A DNA stretch of 64,000 nucleotides from Emticicia sp. BO119 (lineage in GTDB: Bacteria; Bacteroidota; Bacteroidia; Cytophagales; Spirosomataceae). This document shows positions 16,781 to 25,869 of this stretch, in pieces. The notes under the pieces were generated by a model. It was not told the origin of the DNA, did no database searches, and was given only the letters and a program-made list of their open reading frames with translations. The number at the start of each line of letters is the position of its first letter. Within the stretch, counting starts at the first letter, position 1. The position numbers and the translations under genes are program-made. The stretch is taken from NCBI RefSeq assembly GCF_013912375.1, contig NZ_JACETV010000010.1, positions 124,001 through 188,000 on the forward strand, read 5' to 3'.

Positions 16781-18919
16781 ATGATTCTTCTACTAAGACT
16801 ACCTATATGTTGTATTTTAATGTTTTTCCCTTTCTTTATCTTTGCGCAGAAGATCGACCGTCAGGCGTTGGTAAACAGGCATAAAGTTATTGTAAAATCA
16901 TTAGATACCCTATCTTCTCTTACTGTGGGTAATGGTAGTTTTGCTTTTACAGTAGATGCTACCGGATTACAGACCTTTCCGGATTACTATGCCAACGGAA
17001 TACCACTTGGCACCCAGTCTGAATGGGGGTGGCACAGTTTCCCTAATAAAGAAAATTACAGGATTGAAGAAGGCTTTAAAGAGATAGAAAGCCACGGCAG
17101 AAAGATTATTTATACCCCTCAACTATCTGAGCCAGGTCGTAAGCAAGATGCAGTTAATTTTCTTCGTCAGAACCCACACAGGCTTCAATTAGGAAATATT
17201 GGTTTCGAACTCTACAAAAAAGATGGTACAAAAGGTCAGATAGAAGATATAGGTGAAGTAAATCAGACGCTTGATTTATGGACTGGTGAGATTTCAAGCC
17301 ATTTCATCTTTGACAGCCAACCAGTAGATATTAAGACGGTTTGTCATCAACAAAAAGATGTGATAGGAGTATCTGTTGAATCCCCATTGCTAAAAACAAA
17401 TCAATTGATGATAAGGATAAGAATTCCATATCCGACTAATAAGTTTTTAGATAGTGGAAATAATTGGGATAGCTCGGATAAACATACGTCTATTATTACA
17501 AAACAAGGAGAGAAGCGAATCATAGTTCAACATAAAATTGATGATTTTCAGTATTTTATTGGCCTTACTTCTAATCTGAACCTTCGGTCTCAGATCAGGC
17601 AAGCGCATTATTTTATTATTCAGCCTTTAACTCAATCCACAAGTTGGTCGTTTACTTGTGATTACTCGGAAAATAAAAATACTACTGCAACAATTAATTT
17701 TGCCTCTGTCGAAACAAATAGCCTGCAAGGCTGGAATAATTTCTGGGACTCAGGAGGGGCGATTGATTTTTCTGGCAGTACTGATGAACGGGCGAATGAA
17801 TTGGAAAGACGAATAATCTTATCTCAATATCTTACTAAGGTACAAGGAACTACCAAAGCACCCCCACAGGAAACAGGACTAACTTACAACAGTTGGTTTG
17901 GTAAACCACATCTCGAAATGCACTGGTGGCATGCGGTTCATTTTGCTTTATGGGGAAGAATAGATTTATTAGAAAAAAGCCTTGGCTGGTACAGAATTGC
18001 TTTACCAACAGCAAAGAAAATAGCTCAGAGGCAAGGGTTCAGGGGAGCAAGATGGCAAAAAATGACGGATTATAAAGGAGGAGAAACGGGGTCTTCAGTT
18101 GGGGCGTATCTAATCTGGCAACAGCCGCATATCATTACATTTGCAGAATTATGTTATAGGGAAAAGCCTACAAAGCAAACCCTTGAAAAATACAGAGAAC
18201 TGATTTTTGAGACGGCTGACTTTATGGCTTCTTATGCTTATTTTGATAAAATAAAAGGTAGATATATTTTAGGGAAAGGCCTGATACCAGCACAGGAACG
18301 ATTTAAACCAGAAAAAACCTTTAACCCTACTTATGAGCTGAATTATTGGTATTGGGCCCTAACCACTGCACAGGAATGGCGAAAAAGATTAGGTTTGAAG
18401 CCTGATAAACAATGGCAGGAGGTACTTGATAAATTATCGCCGCTACCCATAAAAGATAAGATTTATCTGGCTACAGAAAGTACTCAGGACTCTTTTACAA
18501 ATCCACTTTTTCTTACCGATCATCCTTCAGTTTTAGCAACCTTTGGGATGCTGCCAGAGACTCCCGTTCTTGACAGGAAAATTATGAAAAATACTTTTGA
18601 AAAAGTTTGGGAAGTATGGCATTGGGACGATACCTGGGGCTGGGATTTCCCGATGGTTGCTATGACAGCCACGCGTTTGGGAATGCCAAAGTATGCGCTT
18701 GACGGCTTGTTGATGAATGTCCGTACTAATACTTACTTAAATAACGGGCATAATTTTCAAGACAAACGATTAAGATTATATTTGCCGGGTAATGGTGGAC
18801 TATTAACCGCTGTGGCTTTGATGTGTGCAGGGTATGATAATTGTAATGAGTCAAATCCGGGTTTTCCGAAAGATGGAACATGGAATGTAAAATGGGAAGG
18901 ATTGAAAAAGTTTTTTTAG
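16781..18919 (+). CDS. Exported six-hairpin glycosidase-like protein
   Basis: Protein of 712 residues. The signal peptide (about 1-23) ends FAQK. An N-terminal beta-rich region (to about 320) precedes an all-helical part that looks like an (alpha/alpha)6 barrel. The conserved stretch GKPHLEMHWWHAVHFALWGR (374-393), then GFRGARWQKMTD (about 409-420) and DDTWGWDFPM (about 612-621), resembles glycoside hydrolase clan GH-L/GH95-type enzymes. I cannot assign a CAZy family or name the catalytic acids with confidence. It is the first gene of an operon with rhaM, rhaT and a GH105-type gene, so a rhamnose-containing glycan is the likely substrate. The rhaM gene starts 13 bp after the stop. Confidence 0.8.
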   Translation: MILLLRLPICCILMFFPFFIFAQKIDRQALVNRHKVIVKSLDTLSSLTVGNGSFAFTVDATGLQTFPDYYANGIPLGTQSEWGWHSFPNKENYRIEEGFKEIESHGRKIIYTPQLSEPGRKQDAVNFLRQNPHRLQLGNIGFELYKKDGTKGQIEDIGEVNQTLDLWTGEISSHFIFDSQPVDIKTVCHQQKDVIGVSVESPLLKTNQLMIRIRIPYPTNKFLDSGNNWDSSDKHTSIITKQGEKRIIVQHKIDDFQYFIGLTSNLNLRSQIRQAHYFIIQPLTQSTSWSFTCDYSENKNTTATINFASVETNSLQGWNNFWDSGGAIDFSGSTDERANELERRIILSQYLTKVQGTTKAPPQETGLTYNSWFGKPHLEMHWWHAVHFALWGRIDLLEKSLGWYRIALPTAKKIAQRQGFRGARWQKMTDYKGGETGSSVGAYLIWQQPHIITFAELCYREKPTKQTLEKYRELIFETADFMASYAYFDKIKGRYILGKGLIPAQERFKPEKTFNPTYELNYWYWALTTAQEWRKRLGLKPDKQWQEVLDKLSPLPIKDKIYLATESTQDSFTNPLFLTDHPSVLATFGMLPETPVLDRKIMKNTFEKVWEVWHWDDTWGWDFPMVAMTATRLGMPKYALDGLLMNVRTNTYLNNGHNFQDKRLRLYLPGNGGLLTAVALMCAGYDNCNESNPGFPKDGTWNVKWEGLKKFF

Positions 18920-18932
18920 ACTACAAAATAAT

Positions 18933-19250
18933 ATGTTAAAAAGAGTATCATTAAAAATGAAATTACATGCCGGCCAAACCGATGAATATAAACGCAGGCA
19001 TGACGAATTATGGCCTCAAATGAAGGAACTCCTAAAAAGTATAGGAGTAGAGGATTATGCCATTTTTCTGGATGAAGAAACTAATATTTTGTTTGCTTCA
19101 CTAAAAATTGAAAACCCGGAGCTCTTGGATACATTGCCTCAAACCGAAACCGTGAAACAATGGTGGGCATACATGGCCGATATTATGGATACCAATCCTG
19201 ATAATTCACCAGTTTCTGTGCCTTTAAAAGAAGTCTTTTACTTACCCTAA
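18933..19250 (+). CDS. rhaM: L-rhamnose mutarotase
   Basis: Cytoplasmic protein of 105 residues, the normal RhaM length. It interconverts alpha- and beta-L-rhamnopyranose. Recognisable parts are the N-terminal KRVSLKMKLHAGQTDEYKRR, which holds the substrate-binding Tyr and the conserved His in RRHDELWP (about 23-30), and the C-terminal KQWWAYMADIMDTNPDNSPV (about 76-95). It lies 13 bp after the glycosidase and 13 bp before rhaT, indicating one transcript. Confidence 0.95.
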   Translation: MLKRVSLKMKLHAGQTDEYKRRHDELWPQMKELLKSIGVEDYAIFLDEETNILFASLKIENPELLDTLPQTETVKQWWAYMADIMDTNPDNSPVSVPLKEVFYLP

Positions 19251-19263
19251 CTTATAATTATTT

Positions 19264-20304
19264 ATGAACGCAATTCTTGGTATTATTTTTCATTTTATCG
19301 GTGGTTTTGCTTCCGGTAGTTTTTACATTCCATTTAAAAATATCAAAAAATGGTCATGGGAAAGTGGCTGGATTATCGGAGGAGTAGCTTCATGGATAAT
19401 CGCTCCCTGGCTTTTTGGTTTTCTTACAGTTAAAGATTTAATACCAAGTATTCAGGCAGCCGATAGCCAGACAATTTTCTACACAATTCTGTTTGGAGTT
19501 TTATGGGGCTTCGGTGGTCTTACTTACGGCCTTACCATGCGCTATCTTGGAGTATCATTAGGCGTAGCTGTGGCTTTGGGCTTTTGCGCAGCCTTCGGTA
19601 CATTAATTCCACCAATTTATGAAGGTCGTTTCGGCGAGTTGGTAGCTACAGGTTCAGGACAAATTACTTTAGCAGGAGTATTGCTTTGTGTAATAGGAAT
19701 TTTTGTATGCGGCAGGGCTGGAATGATGAAAGAAAAAGAATTAGATGAAAGTAGTAAACAAGAAACGGTAAAGGAATTTGATTTAAAAAAAGGTTTACTG
19801 GTAGGTACTTTTTGTGGCATTATGAGTGCCTGTTTTGCTTTCGGGCTTGCGGTAGGAGCACCAATAGCTACCGCGGCAGAAACTAACGGTACAGACCCTC
19901 TATTTAAAAATAATGCTATTTTACCAGTCTTGTTAATTGGTGGATTTGCTACTAATTTTGTGTGGTGTATGATTCTCAACTTCAGAAATAAATCTTTCGG
20001 AGATTATGCAAATAGTAAAACCCCGCTGAAAACCAACTATCTGTGGGCCTTACTGGCTGGGGTAACATGGTATTTTCAGTTTTTTTTCTACGGAATGGGT
20101 CAATCTAAACTGGGTAAGTCTTTGGATTTTGCCTCCTGGACACTCCACATGGCATTTATTATTTTGGTAGGTACACTTTGGGGATTATTTTATAAAGAAT
20201 GGAAAGGTGTTAGTGGGTCAACGATACGTGTCTTATATATAGGGTTACTCCTGATCGTTCTTTCCTCCGCTTTTATTGGAATGGGTAGCTATTTCGTTCA
20301 CTAA
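19264..20304 (+). CDS. rhaT: L-rhamnose/proton symporter
   Basis: Inner-membrane transporter of 346 residues with about ten hydrophobic segments, consistent with the RhaT family of the drug/metabolite transporter superfamily. Typical features are the N-terminal GFASGSFYIPFKNIKKWSWE, VLWGFGGLTYGLTMRYLGVS (about 80-99), GTFCGIMSACFAFGL (about 181-195) and WYFQFFFYGMGQSKLG. It imports L-rhamnose with a proton. It is flanked closely by rhaM and the GH105-type gene, so the operon frees rhamnose outside the cytoplasm and takes it up. Confidence 0.95.
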   Translation: MNAILGIIFHFIGGFASGSFYIPFKNIKKWSWESGWIIGGVASWIIAPWLFGFLTVKDLIPSIQAADSQTIFYTILFGVLWGFGGLTYGLTMRYLGVSLGVAVALGFCAAFGTLIPPIYEGRFGELVATGSGQITLAGVLLCVIGIFVCGRAGMMKEKELDESSKQETVKEFDLKKGLLVGTFCGIMSACFAFGLAVGAPIATAAETNGTDPLFKNNAILPVLLIGGFATNFVWCMILNFRNKSFGDYANSKTPLKTNYLWALLAGVTWYFQFFFYGMGQSKLGKSLDFASWTLHMAFIILVGTLWGLFYKEWKGVSGSTIRVLYIGLLLIVLSSAFIGMGSYFVH

Positions 20305-20317
20305 ACTATTATTTATT

Positions 20318-21664
20318 ATGTCAAGATTATTTAAGCTGATTGCCTTAGTTTTGGTAATCTCAGGATACAGCTATGCACAAAAGCAAGCACCTGCCCAAAC
20401 CTTACATTCCGATGCTTTACACACAGCAAAACCTGATTATCCTACAACGTATGGCTCTACAAAGCCTGAGGATATTATAGTAGTATTGAACCGGGTCAGG
20501 AATTATTTGGATAAAGCAACACCCACCAGAGTTGTAGATAAAAATACCAATATCGAAATCTCAGATTATTCACAGATCAATACAAATTCGGTTATATTAA
20601 AAGGTGATTTTAGCCTGACAAGTTATGAATGGGGCGTAACTTATGAAGCTATGCTATTGGCCGGTGAAGTAACGGGTGACACCTCCTTTACTAATTACAC
20701 TATCCAAAGATTCAAGTTTCTTGCCGATGTTCTGCCTTATTTTAAAGAAATCTATAAAACAAATCCTCAAACCTCACTCAGGCAAATTATAACACCACAT
20801 GCATTGGATGACTGTGGGGCTATGTGTGCGGCCATGATTAGGGCAACAAAAAGTGGCCTTGTGAGAGCAGATTTAAGACCGATCATTGATAACTATATCA
20901 ACTATATTTTCACCAAAGAATTTCGATTGAAAGACGGGACTTTGGCAAGAAACAGACCATTACCAAATACCTTATGGCTTGATGATATGTTTATGGGAGT
21001 TCCTGCAATTGCGCAAATGGGTAGTTTGACGGGTAATAAGAAATATTATGATGATGCCGTAAGACAGGTTTTACAGTTTTCAACACGTATGTTCAATAAG
21101 AATTCAGGTATTTACATGCACGGTTGGGTTCAGGAAATGGAAAGCCATCCTGAGTTCCATTGGGCAAGAGCCAATGGTTGGGCAATTCTTGCAATGGTTG
21201 AATTGTTAGAAGTATTACCTGAAAATTACCCTGGCAGGATTGATGTACTCAAGCAGTTAAAAGCTCATGCCAGGGGTTTAGCTACTCAGCAATCTGGTAC
21301 AGGTTTCTGGCACCAGTTACTTGACCGTCATGATTCATATTTGGAAACTTCGGCTACAGCTATTTACACACACTGCATTGCAAAAGCCATTAACAGAGGA
21401 TGGTTAGACGCGACAACCTACGGTCCTATGGCTCTTTTAGGGTGGAATGCAGTCGCTACTAAAGTTACAGAAAAAGGACAGGTAGAGGGCGTATGTGTTG
21501 GTACAGGAATGGGTTTTGATCCGGCATTTTACTATTATAGACCTGTAAATGTCTATGCTGCTCATGGCTATGGACCAGTACTATTAGCGGGTTCTGAAAT
21601 GATAAAACTTCTGAGAAATAAAAAATTTGACTTGAATGATAGCGCGGTAATGTTCAGTAAATAG
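20318..21664 (+). CDS. Glycoside hydrolase GH88/GH105 (unsaturated rhamnogalacturonyl hydrolase)
   Basis: Protein of 448 residues from ATG 20318; a longer frame from 20276 would overlap rhaT and bury the signal peptide (LFKLIALVLVISGYSYAQ, residues 3-20). The (alpha/alpha)6 domain carries the GH105-type motifs DDCGAMCAAM (about 161-170), LWLDDMFMGVPAIAQMG (about 210-226), FHWARANGWAILAMVELLE (about 278-296) and GFWHQLLDRHDSYLETSATA (about 327-346). Such enzymes remove the 4,5-unsaturated galacturonyl residue from rhamnogalacturonan lyase products, exposing rhamnose. Last gene of the rhamnoside operon; a strong terminator follows. Confidence 0.92.
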   Translation: MSRLFKLIALVLVISGYSYAQKQAPAQTLHSDALHTAKPDYPTTYGSTKPEDIIVVLNRVRNYLDKATPTRVVDKNTNIEISDYSQINTNSVILKGDFSLTSYEWGVTYEAMLLAGEVTGDTSFTNYTIQRFKFLADVLPYFKEIYKTNPQTSLRQIITPHALDDCGAMCAAMIRATKSGLVRADLRPIIDNYINYIFTKEFRLKDGTLARNRPLPNTLWLDDMFMGVPAIAQMGSLTGNKKYYDDAVRQVLQFSTRMFNKNSGIYMHGWVQEMESHPEFHWARANGWAILAMVELLEVLPENYPGRIDVLKQLKAHARGLATQQSGTGFWHQLLDRHDSYLETSATAIYTHCIAKAINRGWLDATTYGPMALLGWNAVATKVTEKGQVEGVCVGTGMGFDPAFYYYRPVNVYAAHGYGPVLLAGSEMIKLLRNKKFDLNDSAVMFSK

Positions 21665-21689
21665 TCATAATTTTCTGTTATATGTATAA

Positions 21690-21752
21690 CTCAGGATTTC
21701 AGGCAAAAAATAATAAATTTAATTAGTATTATTTTTTGCATGAAATCCTGAG
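21690..21752. terminator. Long bidirectional terminator
   Basis: Arms 21690-21715 and 21727-21752 form a 26-bp stem with one mismatch (ends CTCAGGATTTCA / TGAAATCCTGAG) and an 11-nt AT loop. It separates the rhamnoside operon from the convergent DUF4197 gene. Confidence 0.85.
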
Positions 21753-21756
21753 CCAA

Positions 21757-22485
21757 TCAGATAGAACCAAATACCTTTTTCAACAAGTCTGTAGTTCTCG
21801 CCCACGGGTTTTCTCTGATTTTTGCTTCTTCGTTTTCTACTAAAATAAATAGTCCGTCAATTGCCTTTTCAGTAGCATATAATTTCAAATCCGGGTTTAC
21901 TTTTTGTACGAAAGGAAGCCTGTTATAAGTATTGGCAAGGTCAGAATAATATCTTGTTGCCTGGGTTTTTTGGAGCGCCTTTTCAACTACAGGCGAGAAA
22001 GCCGCAATTAATTGCTCTGAAGTAGTACGTTTCAGATACATAGTTGCGGCATTTTTCTCACCCCTCAGAATTGCCCAGGCGTCAGAAAAATTCATACTTA
22101 AAATTGCATTAATAAATATTGGCTTTGCCTCTTTTGCTGCTTCCTCTGCACCTCTGTTCAGTGCCATTACAAATTTATCAACTTCACCACCTAACCCCAC
22201 TTTTCTTAGAGCTGTCTCAACTTTCTGTACCTCTGGAGGAAATGGAATCTTAATCATTGGATTCAGAAAATAGCCGTTAAGCCTTGACGCACTATCAGCC
22301 CCTTTATTAATTCCTACTTGCAGGGCTTGTTTTAGGCCTGAAATCACCTCATCATTGGTCAATCCGCCATTTTGGGTAGCTTTTGAAATACCATCTAAAA
22401 CTTTTCCAAGATTAATTTTCTGTCCTGCACAACCTTGTATGCCTAAAATACTAAGAATCAACGAAAGAATAAGTAATCTTCTCAT
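21757..22485 (-). CDS. DUF4197 lipoprotein
   Basis: Protein of 242 residues. The lipobox LGIQGC puts a lipidated Cys at residue 19, so it should be a membrane lipoprotein. The body matches DUF4197: GLTNDEVISGLKQALQVGI (about 41-59), FLNPMIKIPFPPE (about 73-85), FINAILSMNFSDAWAIL (about 124-140) and ATRYYSDLANTYN, ending in ENPWARTTDLLKKVFG. The function of this alpha-helical family is unknown. It is transcribed alone, convergent with the rhamnoside operon. Confidence 0.9.
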   Translation of the reverse strand: MRRLLILSLILSILGIQGCAGQKINLGKVLDGISKATQNGGLTNDEVISGLKQALQVGINKGADSASRLNGYFLNPMIKIPFPPEVQKVETALRKVGLGGEVDKFVMALNRGAEEAAKEAKPIFINAILSMNFSDAWAILRGEKNAATMYLKRTTSEQLIAAFSPVVEKALQKTQATRYYSDLANTYNRLPFVQKVNPDLKLYATEKAIDGLFILVENEEAKIRENPWARTTDLLKKVFGSI

Positions 22486-22555
22486 TTTTGATTAATTTAA
22501 AATTGTTTTTTTAGAATTAATAATTGTCTTACTAACGAATGAACACCGAAAATTG

Positions 22556-22563
22556 TATTTTTG
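22556..22563 (+). promoter_or_regulatory. -7-like box upstream of cinA
   Basis: TATTTTTG matches TAnnTTTG. It lies 159 bp before the cinA ATG, so the leader would be long; the rest of 22486-22722 shows nothing recognisable. Confidence 0.25.
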
Positions 22564-22722
22564 TGCAAATTAAGAAATTGATCTGGTTAAATTTGGTCAT
22601 AAAAACGAACAATGCACAGATAAACTTACTTTCACAAAGATATCTCATTTTCATTAAGACCATTTAAACAAATCATGGTTTAAGTGACCCTTTAAAATCT
22701 AACAAAACCCAATGTCATTAAT

Positions 22723-23997
22723 ATGAGACCCATTTTAGCGGAAGTAGTAACAATTGGAGATGAAATTTTATATGGACAGATTACCGACACCAATACCCAA
22801 TGGATGAGTACCGAATTGGATAAGATCGGGATAAAGACAGTACGAAAGTCGTCGGTAGGGGATCAGGAAGATAAAATTTTGCAAATTCTTGATGAAGCTG
22901 AAAAAAGGGCTGATATTATACTATTGACAGGAGGATTAGGACCTACCAAAGACGATATTACAAAGAAAACCTTATGCAAATATTTCAACGATGAATTAAT
23001 CATTAATGAAGATGCTTTAGCTTTTATAACCGATTTTTTTTCGAGGAGAGGCCGCCCGATGACTGAATTGAATCGCCAGCAAGCAATGGTACCGGGTCGT
23101 TGCACTTATCTGGCAAATAAAACAGGCACAGCCCCGGGTATGTGGTTTGAAAAAAGTGACAATTCAGAGAAGGGTAAAATATTTGTATCGATGCCGGGTG
23201 TACCTCATGAAATGAAATACCTGATGGCGAATGAGGTAATTCCAAGGCTGAAGAAATACTTTGAAACTCCTGTAATCTATCATAAAATGATTCGTACTAT
23301 TGGTGTAGGGGAATCATTTTTAGCGGAGAAAATAGAAAAATGGGAAGATAACCTGCCATCACATATTAAACTGGCATACCTTCCAGGTTTCGGACAAGTG
23401 CGTTTAAGACTTACAGGAGTTGGGGAGAATGAAGAAGTTCTGAAACAAGAAGTGCAAAACGAAGTTGATAAAGTATTGCCTTTAATAGAATCATTTGTTT
23501 TTGGGTATGATGATCAGGATTTGGAGGCGGCATTAGGTAAACTGCTCAAAACCAAAGGCAAAACAGTTTCAGTAGCAGAAAGTTGTACAGGTGGGTTTAT
23601 TTCTCATTTGTTTACTAAAGTTTCTGGTAGTTCGGCTTATTTTACAGGAGGTGTTGTGAGCTATGACAATTCGGTCAAAATCAATGTTTTAGGTGTGAAA
23701 TCTGAAACGATTGAAACACATGGTGCTGTGAGTGAAGAAACTGTTACCCAAATGGCTGAAGGTGTAAGAGCATTAATGAAAACAGACTTTGCAGTTGCAA
23801 CCAGTGGCATTGCAGGGCCAGACGGAGGGACACCTGAAAAACCAGTAGGCACACTTTGGATAGCGTGTGCGATGGAGGGAATGACAATTGCCAGAAAGAT
23901 TCAGATGTCTAATCAAAGGGAAACTAACATAAATTATGGCAGTATAGTTGCCATGAATCTTTTGAGAAAAATGCTGAATGGTGATTACGAATCTTAA
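22723..23997 (+). CDS. cinA: CinA family protein (nicotinamide-nucleotide amidohydrolase)
   Basis: Cytoplasmic protein of 424 residues with both CinA domains. The N-terminal molybdopterin-binding-like domain (about 1-180) contains TIGDEILYGQITDTNTQWM and LTGGLGPTKDDITK. The C-terminal deamidase domain (about 265-420) contains VAESCTGGFISHLFTKV and TSGIAGPDGGTPEKPVGT. Full-length CinA proteins act in pyridine-nucleotide repair: the C-terminal part deamidates NMN to nicotinate mononucleotide, and the N-terminal part can hydrolyse ADP-ribose. It is followed after 31 bp by a dehydrogenase E2 gene. Confidence 0.95.
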   Translation: MRPILAEVVTIGDEILYGQITDTNTQWMSTELDKIGIKTVRKSSVGDQEDKILQILDEAEKRADIILLTGGLGPTKDDITKKTLCKYFNDELIINEDALAFITDFFSRRGRPMTELNRQQAMVPGRCTYLANKTGTAPGMWFEKSDNSEKGKIFVSMPGVPHEMKYLMANEVIPRLKKYFETPVIYHKMIRTIGVGESFLAEKIEKWEDNLPSHIKLAYLPGFGQVRLRLTGVGENEEVLKQEVQNEVDKVLPLIESFVFGYDDQDLEAALGKLLKTKGKTVSVAESCTGGFISHLFTKVSGSSAYFTGGVVSYDNSVKINVLGVKSETIETHGAVSEETVTQMAEGVRALMKTDFAVATSGIAGPDGGTPEKPVGTLWIACAMEGMTIARKIQMSNQRETNINYGSIVAMNLLRKMLNGDYES

Positions 23998-24028
23998 ATT
24001 GACATCAACAAAAATCTAAAAATAGACT

Positions 24029-25333
24029 ATGGCTCTTGTAGAAATGATAATGCCTAAAATGGGAGAGAGTATATTTGAATGCACTGTCTTGAACTGGCTG
24101 AAAAATGTAGGGGATAGAATAGAATCAGATGAAATGATTCTTGAAGTTGCCACAGATAAAATCGATACCGAAATAGGTTCGGCTTATGATGGTGTCCTCA
24201 AAGAAATATTGATAAAGAAGGGAGAGACAGCAATTATTGGTAAACCAATATGCTTAATTGAAACTGATTCTGATAGCATCGATAAACCCATAACAGAGAC
24301 TCAGATACCTGAAGAGACTGAATTGGATGTAGCCGTTAGTGAACTTGAAAAACAATCACAATTAACATCTCTGATGATTGAAAATGTGGAACCTAAAACA
24401 AATTCTTTGAGTGGCCGTTTTTATTCACCTTTGGTACAGAATATTGCAAGGGAGGAAAATATTTCGAGTGAAGAATTGGAGAGTATCAAAGGGTCAGGTT
24501 CAGAAAACCGTGTGACAAAAGATGATATTTTGGCTTATGTAAAATACAAAAAAGAAACACAAGTACAAGATTCTACCAGCTCAGCCACTTCCTTACCTCG
24601 GGTTAGTTCATCTTCGAATTCAACTGACCAGATTATTGAAATGGACAGAATGAGAAAAATGATCGCCGAGAGAATGGTAGAGTCTAAGCGGATTTCAGCT
24701 CATGTTACTTCATTTGTAGAAACAGATATGACTAATGTTTCATTATGGAGAGATAAAATAAAACATAAATTTCAGCAGGAAACTGGCGAAAACATTACTT
24801 TCACCCCGCTTTTAATTGAAGCTGTGGTAAAAGCAATCAAAGATTTTCCGTTAATTAATATCCAGATTGATGGAGATAAAATTATCCGGAAAGGGAAAAT
24901 CAATATTGGTATGGCCGTTGCATTACAATCTGGAAACCTGATTGTGCCTGTAGTTCACGAAGCTGACTCGTACAGTTTAATTGGTTTAACAAAAAAAGTA
25001 AATGAATTAGCAAGTCGGGCAAGAGGAAATAAATTAAAAGTTGATGATTTATCAGATGGAACCCTGACGGTTTCTAATATAGGGTCTTTTGGAAATATTG
25101 CCGGAACACCCATCATAATGCAACCGCAGGTATCTATCCTGGCTTTTGGCGTTATTCAGAAAAAAGTTTCAGTAATAGAAACACCTCATGGCGATACTAT
25201 TGGAATACGCCAGAAAATGATTATATCACATTCCTACGACCATCGGGTAGTCGATGGCTCTTTGGGCGGTCAGTTTGTGAAGCGGGTTTCTGATTATTTA
25301 GAAAACTTTGATTTAGACAGGAAATTGTTCTAA
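24029..25333 (+). CDS. 2-oxo-acid dehydrogenase E2 (dihydrolipoamide acyltransferase)
   Basis: Protein of 434 residues. A lipoyl domain (1-79) carries the lipoylated Lys44 in ATDKIDTE. An acidic linker follows, then a peripheral subunit-binding domain (about 133-171, YSPLVQNIAREE...VTKDDILAYV), then the catalytic acyltransferase domain (about 200-434) with SYDHRVVDG (His405, Asp409). It passes the acyl group from lipoamide to CoA in the pyruvate, 2-oxoglutarate or branched-chain complex. The DxxTEIGS style of the lipoyl loop is common in the branched-chain and mixed Bacteroidota enzymes, but the substrate is not certain. E1 and E3 genes are not adjacent. A perfect terminator follows. Confidence 0.92.
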   Translation: MALVEMIMPKMGESIFECTVLNWLKNVGDRIESDEMILEVATDKIDTEIGSAYDGVLKEILIKKGETAIIGKPICLIETDSDSIDKPITETQIPEETELDVAVSELEKQSQLTSLMIENVEPKTNSLSGRFYSPLVQNIAREENISSEELESIKGSGSENRVTKDDILAYVKYKKETQVQDSTSSATSLPRVSSSSNSTDQIIEMDRMRKMIAERMVESKRISAHVTSFVETDMTNVSLWRDKIKHKFQQETGENITFTPLLIEAVVKAIKDFPLINIQIDGDKIIRKGKINIGMAVALQSGNLIVPVVHEADSYSLIGLTKKVNELASRARGNKLKVDDLSDGTLTVSNIGSFGNIAGTPIIMQPQVSILAFGVIQKKVSVIETPHGDTIGIRQKMIISHSYDHRVVDGSLGGQFVKRVSDYLENFDLDRKLF

Positions 25334-25338
25334 TGTTT

Positions 25339-25377
25339 AAAACTGAAAAGGTCTGAATTTCAGACCTTTTCAGTTTT
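25339..25377. terminator. Intrinsic terminator after E2 gene
   Basis: Arms 25339-25356 and 25360-25377 form a perfect 18-bp stem (AAAACTGAAAAGGTCTGA) with a 3-nt loop, followed by a T-run. Confidence 0.9.
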
Positions 25378-25485
25378 TATGCCAGACTATTAAATAATTT
25401 TCAGGATTTTTGCAGTACTGTTAACCACGAGTTAATTAGATGAACGTGACCTTTATTAAACAGTAACTAAAATTATTCATTTATT

Positions 25486-25525
25486 AAGAAACGTTTCTTT
25501 TTTAACAAAACGTTTTGTTAAAAAA
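25486..25525. promoter_or_regulatory. Two adjacent CG-centred palindromes (LacI-like operators)
   Basis: AAGAAACGTTTCTT (25486-25499) is a perfect 14-bp palindrome. TTAACAAAACGTTTTGTTAA (25502-25521), extended by four T/A pairs on each side to 25498-25525, is a perfect 28-bp palindrome. Both share the AAACGTTT core with a central CG that is typical of LacI/PurR/CcpA-type sites. A third core lies at 25642-25649. The identity of the binding protein is inference. Confidence 0.45.
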
Positions 25526-25781
25526 AAATCATTAAAATCGTGTTTTTCATTGTCAGAGATTGACAGGTGTTTGTACAAAAAAAGGTATTTATGCATATTA
25601 GATTAAAATTTATAATAAAAACCGAAATTGAATATTGTTGAAAACGTTTAGTGAATAATTTGAAAAAGTTGCGTGAACATGGACAAAATGTTTTTTCTTA
25701 AACAAAATCTTTTTTGTCTGATCTTTCAGTAAATGTATAGGTAGCCTGATTTTAAAAGTTTAATTTAAACCTTGCTGAAAG

Positions 25782-25812
25782 AATAAATTTGGTGCTAAAG
25801 CACGAATTTATT
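25782..25812 (+). promoter_or_regulatory. Hairpin upstream of MBOAT gene
   Basis: AATAAATT (25782-25789) and GTGC (25792-25795) pair with GCAC (25800-25803) and AATTTATT (25805-25812) around a TAAA loop, followed by TT. It is terminator-like and lies 57 bp before the MBOAT start, so it may be an attenuator or the end of an upstream transcript. Confidence 0.4.
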
Positions 25813-25869
25813 TTAAAATATAATATTAAACCAAGACCTTTGAGTCTCGAACCTTGAACACTGTTTCTA

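Larger units (their letters stand above)
25334..25869. other. 536-bp gap with palindromes and hairpins
   Basis: No ORF of note lies here. It starts with the E2 terminator (25339-25377). It then carries a 14-bp palindrome (25486-25499), a 28-bp palindrome (25498-25525), a third AAACGTTT core (25642-25649) and a hairpin (25782-25812). The sequence is AT-rich. The palindromes look like operator sites, but no regulator gene is next to them. Confidence 0.6.

Noticed and set aside
19617-19979. 120-codon minus-strand ORF
   Set aside because: Antisense shadow of rhaT, whose frame shows clear family motifs throughout.
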